Assembly: GCA_905132765.1 (NCBI GenBank)
Contig: CAJHQP010002803.1
Span: forward strand, 1-64,000
DNA: 64,000 nucleotides
Source: Moricandia arvensis
Lineage: Eukaryota; Streptophyta; Magnoliopsida; Brassicales; Brassicaceae
Reading direction: 5' to 3'
Shown here piece after piece: positions 48,646 to 59,934 of this stretch. Position 1 is the stretch's first letter, and every line of letters starts with the position of its first letter. Position numbers and translations under genes: made by a program. The notes below the pieces were generated by a model that saw nothing but the letters and a program-made list of their open reading frames with translations, searched no databases and was not told where the DNA came from.

Positions 48646-48680
48646 GGGCTTTTTGGGCCTAATATATAATTATACGGCCC
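48646..48680 (-). promoter_or_regulatory. Site II-type motifs upstream of ATG8H
   Basis: TTTTTGGGCCTAAT and ACGGCCCATT lie 145-180 bp upstream of the ATG8H start, in the gap to the PPR gene stop. Function inferred. Confidence 0.4.
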
Positions 48681-48866
48681 ATTAAGAAAACACGCAAGAG
48701 AATGATTCCTTTAGATGTTTAACAAACAGAACATTCAGCATAACAAAAACAAGAAAAGCTTTATACACATAGCTGCTAGAACAATCAAGTGTATTACAAA
48801 TCTCTCTTTATTTCTAATGCTCGAAGGTAAGGAGCTCTCTCCTTGAAGAGATTCACAAACCTCCAA

Positions 48867-50402
48867 TCATCCCGGGAGATTCTCCTCCTCTTTAGTAGCT
48901 GCAGCATGATGATCCATAACCTTTTGCCTCTCTTGTTCCAAGTAATAGATCTTATCATTCATACCTTCCTTTGCATAAGCCTCCACCATGATCTCAAACG
49001 TTCTTGAATCACGCACACATTCCCTCTCCTTCATCCTCGTGTACACTCTCTCCATCTCTATCAAATCATCTGCTTTGGCACACGCTGATATGACCGCGTT
49101 GTAAAAAGAAGTGTTCTCCGGTATCTCAAACTTCGCAGCTAACTGAACACTACTTATCACCTTGTGGAAAAGACCAGCGTTGGCATATCCGTTAATGAGA
49201 CAGCAAAAGGTCTTTGTGTCTGCTTTCATTCCTTCGCTACGCATCTGATCAAACGTATACTCCATGTTCTTTGCATCACCCACATCCGCAAACGCCTCGA
49301 TGATGTTATTGTAAGTCGATGTTGTCCATGGAAACTCAAGCTTTCTCATGTACTCCATCACGGATGACATCTTATCATACATTCTCTTCTTCCCATAAGC
49401 ACCAATCAAGATATTGAAACTCCGAGTCTCCGGCTCGATCCCGAAGTTCCTGAACTTCTCGTACCAGCTCTCCATCATGTCTATCTTCCCCATGTTCCCA
49501 AACACGCTAAGGATAATGTTCATCGTCCACACATCAGGCTTACACGAAGTACTCACCAGCATATCAGACAAAACTTTCTCCATCTGATCAAACCTACCAA
49601 CCCTCCCATACCCACTCAAAACTATGTTCTGAGTCACAGTGTTTGGAGTTATCAGACGCTCATCCATTTCTCTATACAAAGACTCAACCAAGTCGAACAG
49701 AGAGGCATCCACACACACCTTAAGCAGAGTACTGTACGTGTAAACATCAGGTTGACACTGAGGCAAGGTTTTCATTCGTTCGAGCACTAAGAAAGCCTCG
49801 TCTATAAGATTGCTACGACAGTAAGCACCGAGTAGAGCAGTGTAGAGCTCAGCAGTGGGTTCAAGTCCTTCTTCAATCATTTCATCGAACACCTTCTGTG
49901 CACGATTAGGTTGTCCACATTTCCCCAAAAGAACAATCAGCTTCATGTAAGTCCCTTCCTTTGGTTGATAAAACGGCTGTTCCCTCAACATCTCAAACAC
50001 CTACAAATACCCATTTGAATCAAATCATCTCTCACTCACAAAGCTTCAAACTTTACAAGAGGGAAGATGATTCACCTCGAGAGCTTGTAGCCACTGCTTC
50101 TTGGCGATGAAATCGGATAAGGTTTCGGTTACGGTGTTAACCCACCCGTTAGCTTTGCTTCTCCTGTCCAGCTTCTTCTTCACATTCTTCAACGGAGTTC
50201 TTCTCGGGTTAACCGTCTCCGTGATTCCGGGGAACTCTCCTTCCTTCCAGAGCCTCTTCTTCGTGGCACCTCCCGGAGAAGATTTAGAAGCGGCGAGAAC
50301 GCATCGCACGGAGCTTGCGTCTCTGTGATGGAATCTACGTTTTGCTTCGGGGAATCGAGATGAGCATAGCGAAGAAGAAAACGAGAGAGACATTGACGCC
50401 AT
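48867..50402 (-). CDS. P-class pentatricopeptide repeat protein, EMB2750-like
   Basis: Two exons on the minus strand, 50402-50076 and 50000-48867, give 486 residues. The N-terminus is Ser/Arg-rich with few acidic residues, as in a plastid transit peptide. From about residue 95 the chain is a run of ~35-residue repeats (for example V-D-T/Y-T-Y-S-T-L-L-K-V-C type and F-N-I-L-I-G-A-Y-G-K), about ten in all, with no DYW or E tail. P-class PPR proteins bind single RNAs in organelles for splicing, stability or translation. At3g06430 at this place in Arabidopsis is embryo-lethal when lost (memory). The RNA target is not predictable by eye here. Confidence 0.93.
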
Positions 50403-50607
50403 CGTCTTCTTCCTTTTCCACTCCTCTCTCGCTGTCTCTCTCTCTCTGTTTCGGATAATTTTAGTTAATACTCATTTCGGTTGGATATGGCCAAATCCGG
50501 TTTACCAGGTTCAGTTTCAAATACTCAAATCGATATGTACCGTATTCAACCAGGAAATTCAAACCGGTAGAACCGGTGCATAATATCCAAAACGATTGAG
50601 AAACTTA
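50403..50607. other. Upstream flank of the PPR gene
   Basis: A CT-rich leader (CTCTCTCTCTCTCTG near 50430) precedes the ATG on the minus strand. Nothing else seen. Confidence 0.4.
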
Positions 50608-50969
50608 AATAACCACCTCATTAATAATGAAGAGACCGCAATGTTTGTTTTAACATATGTAAACTAGATTATGACTTATTGATAGTGTTTTGAAGGGTTT
50701 GGTAAATAACATGACCTATTCAACTCGTAAGCAATTCATATGCTTCAATAGTTTTAGTACATTCTTATACATTCTTAGTGAATGACATAACATCAGTTTT
50801 ACAAGATCTTATCACACGGCTGGTCCAGAAAAATCTTAGATTCTTAGTAAAGGTTTCAACATGCATGATCATAAGTATTTTTGATAAAATTGTTAATAGT
50901 AAGTATATATATACATATAGCTAGAGTAGCTCAACGAGTGATCATACTAAGCTTTTGAAATTCTTTTAT

Positions 50970-51253
50970 GGGTAAATTTCTCAAATAACTATTTTTGAAG
51001 TTTTGTCACAAAAATAATATTTAAGAACAAAAATAATTAAATTAGTTTTTTTTTTATTTTTTAAAAATTAATATTTTTTTTTATTTTTTTCAATTTTAAA
51101 CTTCACCCTCGTAACTCTAAACCCTATGTCTAGATTAATTAATACAAGGGGTATAAATGTATATTTATACTTTTTTATAAAAGTTATTTTGATCAAAAAT
51201 TTTAAAGATTATTTTTATGACAAAAAATTTTAAGTCTATTTTAAAGTATTCCT
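50970..51253. mobile_element. Small TIR element (MITE-like), copy B
   Basis: The left end GGGTAAATTTCTCAAATAAC...TTTTGTCACAAAAATAAT is inverted to the right end of copy A and, more weakly, to its own right end ...TTATTTTTATGACAAAAAATTTT. It interrupts the segmental duplication, so it inserted after that event or was lost from the other copy. Confidence 0.6.
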
Positions 51254-51444
51254 CTTCTTTTTTTTTCTTTTATTAAGTTTTAAATATTGGTGTGGTTTTA
51301 TAAAACACAATAAAGACTAGTTTTAGAACTTGTCAAAGAAATATATCTCTTAAACCGAATTTGTAGGTGAGATTTAATGGCTCTTTCCTTAATAGTAATC
51401 TTCAAATTTATATGGAATCAAAGCATAAACTTTCATGAAAGAAA

Positions 51445-51810
51445 AAGATTTTGAGTTTTATTCAAAAGAAATGATCGGTCAATGAAACCCATCGAGCATA
51501 AAACATAATTATCCCAGCCATGACATAGAGAACATAATTCATTTGATTCAAAATCGTGAATTTGTACCACCGATAAAACAACCACGCTACAAAACGCACC
51601 AATGACTCCCATACCCAAAATTTAAGCCGCCTCAAGTGAAACATACACATAAAAACTGACAAAGAAACAACCCACAACGATTCCCTACGCAAGACGCCTC
51701 CACGGGATGTGATAGGTAGAGAACGGTGACGCCACAAGTGATCACATACATTGCAAAGAACATCACGTCAGGGTCACTACGTTATATGAGCAGCAAAATA
51801 ATCTATATAA
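51445..51810 (-). pseudogene. Relic of the multi-span membrane protein found at 62.0-62.6 kb
   Basis: The minus strand reads R-S-D-P-D-V-M-F-F-A-M-Y-V-I-T-C-G-V and L-S-H-P-V-E-A-S-C-V-G. This aligns with R-S-D-L-D-V-R-W-F-S-M-S-A-I-T-C and L-T-H-P-L-E-E-F-Y-V-G of the intact frame at 62016. Downstream codons are broken by stops and the upstream half of the protein is missing. Confidence 0.75.
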
Positions 51811-54800
51811 TAGCGTTTACATAATTAAGATGCGGAACGCATTATGTTTTAGGTCTCATTTTACATTCCAATTTACTCTCAAATCCACTTGCGTAGTTAG
51901 TTTGGTTTAGGCTATATTAGAAGAGATTGAAAGAACAACTACAAAAAAAAAATGTTTGTTACTAGACAAAAAAATTCAGATAAACATGTCGTCCAATTAA
52001 AGTTGTCACGTCTTCATTATGAAAATGCCAGAGTAGTTGCTTCTTTCTAACAGCCATCATCAGTCCCATCCCATGACTTCATCGTGAAAAATTTCAGATA
52101 TCCAAACACCAAATCTAATTCGTAATTGTTTTTCAAAATAGTCTCTAAAATTATACCATTATATCGAATCTGTGTTTTATGAATAACATTACCCTAAAAT
52201 ACCAAATACTAAAATAATATATTTTTTTACTATATTTAGTTGTAGTTACATTGATATTATTATATAGTTTTTATAGTTTAAAATAAACATATCATACTAT
52301 TTAGTTTAAATAACTATTATATACTTAACAGTTAGTGTGGTCAACTGACCCACAATAACCTTTTACAAAACAATGATTATAATAAAACTCTTCCTAAATT
52401 TTAATCGACCACACAAAATCCCAGATCAAATAAATTTTTATAACCCAACAAGTAAAATTTTTGGAATTGGTTTTGACACAACCAGCTTCCAAAATGGTGA
52501 ATGGTGGCGGATAGAAAGATGGAAAGAAAGTCAATCTGTTTGCAAAATGTGCGCTCTCTCTCAATACTAGAGGGGTCGTTTCCCATGGATGATGCTCCAA
52601 ACCCAAACCATACATTTCACGGGGAAAATACTCATTTGAACTATGTGCAATATGTTGTTAAGAACTTTTAAGAGGACACAATATGAAGCCTAAAAGAAAC
52701 TCATTTGAACTATGTGCAATATGTGCATGCCTAACGTTTATTGTTTCTGTTTATTGTTTCTTGTCATTTTGGGTGAAAAAAGTGTGATTTTCGCTCGCAG
52801 CATGTGACGACAACCTGCAGTACTATGCAAAAATAAGAAATAATAAAGGAATGTTCCTGGTTCAATATGGATCGAAAACAGTAGGTGTTTGAGCTTTTAT
52901 ATGTAAAACTGCCCCACACGTAGCAAACAAATTTACAAAAAAAATAGTTCAATAATTACCTAAAATTAGCTGAAATATTTGAATATCTACAAAATTTATG
53001 ACCGTTATTTTATATCACGAAAAGGCTCATGCTGTCTATAGCTTTGTAGACATGTATACTGAAATATAGCTGTTAATAAGCTCAATTAGTCGCACACAGA
53101 AATCAGCTATATAACACATTTACATTATTTAGAATGCAAAACTGAAAATAATAGGAATTATACTATGACATTTATACAAAATAACCATCTTTAATTAACT
53201 CAATACTATTAGAGTTATAAAACTGACTCAGATTTCCAAATCAAAGCATTTCGTGATTCCATTGAGGGAGGGTTTACTAAGATCAAGCCAATTCGAAAAG
53301 ATTAATTTTAATGCCATGTTCATAGATAATATTTACAGCTTCACTTTCAAGAAAACCTCAATCTTGGTTTAATCCTCTTGCATGTTGCAAAAATGATTGG
53401 ATAACCAGAACAAAGTTTGGATATGAGCATTACTACATACAGACTTCGATGTTGTTATAATGTATCAAAACAAATAAATACCATGCTATGTTCCTCTGGT
53501 GATTCATATGTACATTGCTTTTATGTGTATAGACATCATCTATTTATATCATGTTGTGCATTTGAATGAAGATCGGGAAACTGAAGAACAGGTTCTGTAC
53601 GTATACATCATCTATTTTTATAATAAATCTCGTGCTTCTGCTTGAGGTCACCTATATATATCACATTTGAGATTGTGAAATATCAAAGGGCAGCGTAACA
53701 TTGTAATTGTGTGCTTGATTTGTCACTTCTTAATCGAAAAGGTCAATTTAATTTGTAGTAGAGATGAGCCAGTGATTAGTTTTAGTAAATGAATATTATG
53801 AACTGATTTTTGGATATGAATTGAACTTTATTACAAGTGAAAAACGGATGGTAATGTTAAGATGTGAAAGAAAAATTTCGTCTAACGAAAAACTTTAAAA
53901 ATGAGATAACAATTGTTTTAAATCCAAAGCCCAAGAGAACAAATAGAAAAATTCAGTGTAATTATTAGTTGGTAAAGTATGCATATATTTTCATTTATTA
54001 ATGTAGAGGGTTTATTTTGTTTGATAAGAAAGTGAAAATATGGTGACGTATGTTGATTTGGTTAAATCTATTTCAAGGTTATGATTGTAATATAAGTGTG
54101 TTACTACTGTCCTTTTTTGACCATGAAATCAATTTATGTAAAGACAAAATACTATATATCCGTTATCCTCATACACAATCCATGCATGCAGTGGTTTGTT
54201 TGTCCTCAAAGGGCATATTAAACGAATATACGTATTGGATCTATCAAATACACGTTCTCTTTTCCCTATAAACAAAAGAAAAACATTCATTCTTTTGGTA
54301 TCATCCTAGTATTTGCTCGTAACCATCCCAATATAATTAGTTTTTTTTCTATCATTTTTATAAATCATCCTTTTAAGTTTGTAACCTTTAATAACAAAAA
54401 AGATTAGAAGGTCGAAATTGAAAAAATCAGGTTTGCAAATTCGAATCTTCGGATTAGGCCTAGACTGGTTTTTATTTTTGGGTTTAATCGTTCAGATTTA
54501 AACATTTGAATCCAATTAAGTATTTTAAAATTTCGATCCAAATCCGGTTAATTTATTTCAGATCCAAATCGGTTCAGATCTATATTAAAAGGTCTACAAA
54601 ATATTTGTAGATTTTGGACACAAAACAGATTCAAATCAATTCGGATATTTATGGCCAACAAATACTCAAAGCATATGAACTTCATCAAAATTTAATTGTA
54701 TCCGTTATATTGTTACAAAAAATTTCAAAATAACCAAAATAAACTAATAATAATTAAATCAATATTTTTATTTTTGATTTGACATTTAAAGTGCTATATT

Positions 54801-55340
54801 ACTTGAAATGTTACACATAGAGTATTAGTCTTGAAAATTCAAGTTTTTAGATCTAATGTAAGTCGGTTGTTATCAATTTGGATCTAATCGAATCAAATTT
54901 TTTCGGGTTTGGATCTTTTCATTTTTTCAAGTAGAAATTTTTTAAAACCAACAAAATATTTGTAATTTTTTATTCTGATTTCTTGTTAGATATTTTTAAA
55001 CCGGTTTTGATTTTGAATTTTTGTATCACTATCCTCAAAAGATTATAACCTTTATAATTACAATAAAAAGAATCATTTTTTTCCTAACATCACTTACAAT
55101 AATAAGTGTATATATATATATATTTCGTTGATAAAACAAAGTATTATAATTTAAAAAAAATCGTTGTATACTAAAGGACAAAATGCGTTGGGAGTTGGGA
55201 CCCACGCCACACCACACATACTATATGCTTTATTATTGTTATACCTAGGGCTCTCATACTCATCCTATCTTCTTATATATAGACCGAGTCTAGACCTTTC
55301 CCACTGTGTCATTTCCAAGTTTTCGAGTTTTCTGCTAGTG
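51811..55340. other. AT-rich intergenic stretch with degenerate repeats
   Basis: No gene recognised. From about 54410 to 55030 the text is rich in AACCGGTT, TCGGTTCAGATC and similar words, as in the hAT-type elements at 57.7 and 60.2 kb. A possible left end TAGGCCTAGACTGG lies near 54455, but I find no matching right end. A TATATATAG box at about 55273-55281 fits the gene at 55341. Confidence 0.5.
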
Positions 55341-56435
55341 ATGGCTTCTAGGATAGCTTACCCAAGTTTCTCTAGTGTTCTTGCAACGATGTTTTCTTGG
55401 CTAGTGGTTTGTGAGAGAAAGCTAGATAGGATGTCTCTTAAATCTTCAGAGTTCTTCTCAGAGAGAAACAATCTCGCGGTCTTTACATTTTCATTTGCTA
55501 TTGGAGCATTTGTCTCTATTCTCATTTCCGTTCTACGTTCTTCTCCTACAATGGGTTTGAAGTTTATACTCTTTTGCAGTGGTTTCACTCTCTATATGCA
55601 TAGACTCTCAGGGAAAATCTGGTGGAGTTTGCAACTCGAGCCCAATGAGTATCCTAGTCGCAAACGTTTCAGAAACCTCTATGCCCTTGGCAAAACGGTT
55701 ATGCAAGCGTTTGTTTTGCGTTTCATATTATTCCTAGGAGAAATTATTGTAAATATTGAAAATGTCTCATATTTTCTGGTTTTGGGGATAGCTCTCATTT
55801 TCATCCATCTTATTTTATTGTTAAAGCTTTTTTATATTCTAGAAGACTTCGGTTTACTGGATGGGGTCTTTACTTTGTTCTTTGGTACTGCAACCCATAT
55901 GTTCAGGTCTCCTTTGGGACAGTTTCTAGTCATGGTATTTTCGTATATAGTGTTGCTAGGCTTGCATCTTCGGCACTCCACTTGTTGTGAAGAGAACCAT
56001 GCTAAAAAGGAGGAAGAGAGAAGGTCTCGAGATGAAGCTGAGAAAGTTCTTAAAGAGAAAGATGAGGAAGAGAGGAGAAAGACTGAAGAGGAGATAAAAG
56101 CCAGAGAGGAGGAAGAGAAGAAAAAGGCTAGAGAGGAGAAAAAAGCCAGAGAGGAGAAAAAAGCCAGAGAGGAGGAAGAGCAGAGGAAGGCCAAAGTGAA
56201 AGCAGCAGAAGAAGTGGTAAAGAAGACTAGAGAAGAAGCTGACAAGGCCAGGGATGAAGTGAAGAAGGCCATAGATAAAATGGAGATGGTCACAGATGAT
56301 GAGAAGTTGGAGGCTGAAGAAGAATTTGCTAAGACCTGTAAGAGAGTGGATGAGGCCATTGAGGAAGAAGAAAAGGCGAGGGAGAGAGAGGCGGAAGCCA
56401 TAGGCGAATTGGAGAAGCTCCGGCGAGTGGCCTGA
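55341..56435 (+). CDS. Orphan membrane protein with long charged coiled coil
   Basis: One intronless frame of 364 residues, starting at the ATG ~65 bp after a TATA box. Hydrophobic stretches lie at about residues 45-66, 72-87, 119-138, 142-167, 171-187 and 192-210, so the first 215 residues look like a multi-pass membrane region. Residues about 215-364 are almost wholly E, K, R, A and D with heptad-like spacing and repeated A-R-E-E-K-K blocks, a long coiled coil or single alpha helix facing one side. A C-C pair sits at the border. I know no named family for it. The similarity of its tail to many coiled-coil proteins is compositional and should not be read as homology. The A-R-E-E-K-K block repeats three times (about 56125-56180), a likely site of length change. 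Confidence 0.75.
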   Translation: MASRIAYPSFSSVLATMFSWLVVCERKLDRMSLKSSEFFSERNNLAVFTFSFAIGAFVSILISVLRSSPTMGLKFILFCSGFTLYMHRLSGKIWWSLQLEPNEYPSRKRFRNLYALGKTVMQAFVLRFILFLGEIIVNIENVSYFLVLGIALIFIHLILLLKLFYILEDFGLLDGVFTLFFGTATHMFRSPLGQFLVMVFSYIVLLGLHLRHSTCCEENHAKKEEERRSRDEAEKVLKEKDEEERRKTEEEIKAREEEEKKKAREEKKAREEKKAREEEEQRKAKVKAAEEVVKKTREEADKARDEVKKAIDKMEMVTDDEKLEAEEEFAKTCKRVDEAIEEEEKAREREAEAIGELEKLRRVA

Positions 56436-56765
56436 GGCGAGGACAATGCGTGTGTTTACCTTTCAGTATTTTAGCTAATGTGTGTGTTTTGTTTTCGTAA
56501 TCAACTTCTTATGTTAGTTTGTCTGTGTGTTTACTTTCGTAATGAACTTCTTAATTAATCTTATGTAAGTTTTGTTTGCAATGAATTTAAGTAGTTCCCT
56601 TTATTTTAATTTCTACTACGATTTTTATAGTTTCTAATCACAAAATAATTGATTATTGATGGTCAAAAAGAATATTATTTTTAAGATTGTTCTGTCTGAG
56701 CTATTAGTGAAATTTACAAAAATGTTTAGAATTATGGTGAGATCTATAAAGACGTATCCTTCTTA
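56436..56765. other. 3' flank of the orphan membrane-protein gene
   Basis: GT-rich words (TGTGTGTTT) repeat in the first 120 bases, as in plant 3' UTRs. No gene. Confidence 0.4.
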
Positions 56766-57498
56766 GGACATCTTCAACGGGCCCTTATCCCCTCATTTTT
56801 TGAAGGATTTTGCACTCCAATGGCTCCTTATCCCCTCAAATTTTAAGGGGGTGAACAGTGCACCCTCAAATTTGAGCGTGCACTGTTCACCCCCTTAAAA
56901 CACTATTTACTTTTCACTTTAGTCCTTCTATTTATGTATGTTTAATGATTGTATACTTATTATTTTTAATGTTGCATGTTAATATTATAATTATACTAGA
57001 ACTCAAATATTATAATATAATTTCATAAAATTCACTTTTAATAATAATAATATGTTAAAATATAACACATTAAAATAAACTGAAATATTACACATTAAAA
57101 TAAGCTAAAATATTATATATTAAAATAATAAACTGAAAGATTACACACTAAAATAAACTAAAATATTACACATTACAATATATATAAAATTATAATATAG
57201 TTATCTCGAACCTAAAAAATCACTAAATATTGTCTATATAAATTTAGAGCAGTCTCTTGTCACTAAATTTGGAGCAATCACTAAATGTGTTTACTAATTT
57301 TGTCAATATCACATATTAGTATGCATTTTTATTTAATTATTAAATTTTAATGATTATAATTAATTTCTAATAAAATTGAGGACAAAACTGTAAAATGAAA
57401 GAAAATATTTGAAGGGACACCATTGGAGAACTACCCCCTTATCCCCTTATTTTAAGGATGGACCCCATAAAAAATGAGGGGGCTGGTTGGAGATGCCC
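56766..57498. mobile_element. PIF/Harbinger-type non-autonomous element, 733 bp
   Basis: Left end GGACATCTTCAACGGGCCC and right end GGGGGCTGGTTGGAGATGCCC are inverted. TTA flanks both sides (56763-56765 and 57499-57501). A perfect 18-bp inverted repeat with GGTGAACAGTGCA arms sits near the left end (about 56848-56899). AT-rich interior, no transposase. Confidence 0.8.
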
Positions 57499-57736
57499 TT
57501 AACGTCTATGTTGAACTTAAGATCTGACAAAAAAAAAAAGAGTATACGATAGTCATTTTACTCTGGCCTAGAGGATCTTAAGGGGGTCCACTTTATGGTA
57601 ATTTTTGGTTTGCTTTCTCTAAATTTTTATTTTGGTTCCATCTTGTGTTTTTATTGTTTGCTATATGTTTTATTTCCTTCGTTTGGATTTATATTATCTG
57701 TTACTGTAAGTTACCAAGACTATTAATGACTTGCAC

Positions 57737-58421
57737 TAGGCTTGGACATTTTAACCGGATTCGAAGACCCAACCTGAAACCGATCCAAAACTGATCCGGA
57801 GAATCCCGGTTCGGGTAAGAATCGAACCGATCGTTTTATTCTATTGGATTTTATTGTGGAAGACCCACGAGTCTTGGACCCGACCCGATCCGAACCCGAA
57901 ACCCGATAGAGTACCCGAAATATTCGAAACTTCTAGTATATATTAAATATATATGGATGTTTTAGTATCTTTTTGGTATTCTATGTATTTTTTCTAAGTT
58001 TCAAATTTGGATTTTCAATTATGATTTTAGGTTTCATGTAAAATTTTAGATTTTTAAAAATATAAAGTGAATAATTCAACAAAATTTTTGTATTTTTCAT
58101 ATCTTCGGATCAGATTTTAGATAAATTTTAAATATTTTAAAGTATTTTTTTTATGTTTTTGGGTATTTTTGGGGTTGGATCCGATAGGATCCGAACCGAA
58201 CCCGACCCGAAACCGAATCCAACCCGAACCGATAAATTCTAACTACCCTATCGGATCTAACTATTTAAGACCCGAACCAATTCGAACCCGACAAAATCGA
58301 ACCAAATCCAAACCGATAAATTTTTATTATCCTATTAAATCTAAATATCTATGACCCGAAAGATTCGGACCCGACAAGACCCATCCCGAACCCGACCCGC
58401 AGACCCAAATGCCCAGACCTA
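57737..58421. mobile_element. hAT-type non-autonomous element, 685 bp
   Basis: Left end TAGGCTTGGACATTT and right end AAATGCCCAGACCTA are inverted with three changes. The 8-bp target duplication ACTTGCAC is perfect (57729-57736 and 58422-58429). Sub-terminal zones are packed with ACCCGA/AACCGA words; no coding capacity. Confidence 0.85.
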
Positions 58422-59505
58422 ACTTGCACAAATTCGTAACATACTTTGAAAACTTCGTAGCTCCCTCTAATCCATTTTGTGTCTGGACGTGTCATTGTCC
58501 AACGGGATGTCTGTCCAGTATCCACAATAGAGATTGACAGTTCAGCCAAAGTAATTATTGTGACTGTCTTTTCTTAGGTTTAAGTCCCCCACTAAATACT
58601 CCCTTCCAATGTCAATTTATCTTTATGTAAATGAATTAAAAAATTATTAATTTTCCATATTTTTTATATAAAAACACATTTATCTATACATCTCACTATA
58701 TTTTAACTAATACAAAATAAATTATAATATAAAAATAATAAAATTGAAAATTAAAAAATAATATTTATTTTGTAACAAAAAAAACTTTTTTACCACGTAA
58801 TTTATTATGCTCTTTCTTTGTACCATTACATCCATGCCAAGGATTTTTTTTCTTTTAATACTTAAACCTTGTTGGAATGGGATAAACAAGATATTGCCAA
58901 CCTCATCAAAACAATAGTTACTACACAAGGATCTAATTCAAGAGTTCTATTTGTCTCCACCGTGATTTATTTTATTTTATTTTCCTAAATTGAAATATTA
59001 TATGTACCATTAGGCTTTTACAAAATCAGGATACTAGCCAATTTATAGCATTAGGCTTTTTCACCGTGCCCACAGTGATTTATTTATAATTCAGTTAACT
59101 AGTATTAACAAAATTACCATTATTATGCTTTATCATATAATCAGCCTCTTTCTCTTTTTTTTTTCTCTTCATATCTCTCTTTATCCGTTTACTACATATC
59201 TAATATCTTTCCCATCAAATTAACTAACTTTTCTTAAACACAAGTACAACTTTTTTTTTTAACACAAAGTGTCCACCGTGATTACATTGCTTTATTTCCA
59301 CATGGTAACAAACCGAATATTTCTCAGGCCAATGATTACTGGCTTGTTCTTTTGGTACTCGTTGGTGCAAAGAATCAAAAGACGTCTTCTCACAACCCTC
59401 GTCAACTTATATATACATGTAGAAAATCCAAATGGAAATCAAGCCAGGACAATCAGTAAACATAACAAAATTACGAGATACTATACCAAAATAATGGACA
59501 ACAAG
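58422..59505. other. AT-rich gap between two hAT-type elements
   Basis: No gene recognised; only short open frames without signature. Confidence 0.45.
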
Positions 59506-59741
59506 CAGAGCCGGGCCTAAAGTTTAGGAGGCTGGAAGCAAAAATTAAAAAAATGGCCACTTTTCAGAAGAAAAAATTGATTACAGCAGGTTGAACCCGG
59601 GTTGCACTTTGAGTAGATTTTATAATTAAACTGATGCCTGTAAACTACAATGATATTTTGTAAAAATGTGGCCGAATTTTGTTTATAAAATAATCGGCCA
59701 AAAGTCCATGCTTCCTTTACTTGGCCCAAGGGCCGACTCTG
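59506..59741. mobile_element. hAT-type MITE, 236 bp
   Basis: Ends are CAGAGCCGGGCC and GGGCCGACTCTG (inverted CAGAGTCGGCCC). The 8-bp target duplication ACAACAAG is perfect (59498-59505 and 59742-59749). Non-coding. Confidence 0.9.
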
Positions 59742-59934
59742 ACAACAAGTATCCGAGAACCAAAACTAACATATATATAGATTACAGAGAAACATGAAAT
59801 TATAAGAGAGAGTGTTCAAATAAACAAAGAGCAAGTACGGATATTTCCTTCACACGCAGTAGCTATTGGCAATAGGCAACATAATTTATCAAATAACCAA
59901 TACAATCTAGGACATTCTTCAATAATTTTTTTTA

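Larger units (their letters stand above)
50608..51810. repeat. Segmental duplication, copy 1
   Basis: Matches about 60957-62290 in the same orientation. Shared text includes TAACCACCTCA, ATGACC-ATTCAACT, CTTATCACAC, AGTGATCATACTAA and TCAAAAGAAATGATC(G)(G/A)TCAATGAAACC, in the same order. Copy 1 has gained the TIR element at 50970 and lost coding capacity. Confidence 0.75.

Noticed and set aside
52394..52615. Overlapping short frames on both strands
   Set aside because: Chance frames; no coding signature on either strand.
54455..55030. Third hAT-type AACCGG-rich element
   Set aside because: A TAGGCCTAGACTGG left end is suggestive, but I found no inverted right end or target duplication, so only the gap entry mentions it.
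55832..56446. Serine-rich minus-strand frame of 204 codons
   Set aside because: It is the complement of the E/K/R-rich coiled-coil codons at 56000-56435 and has no independent support.
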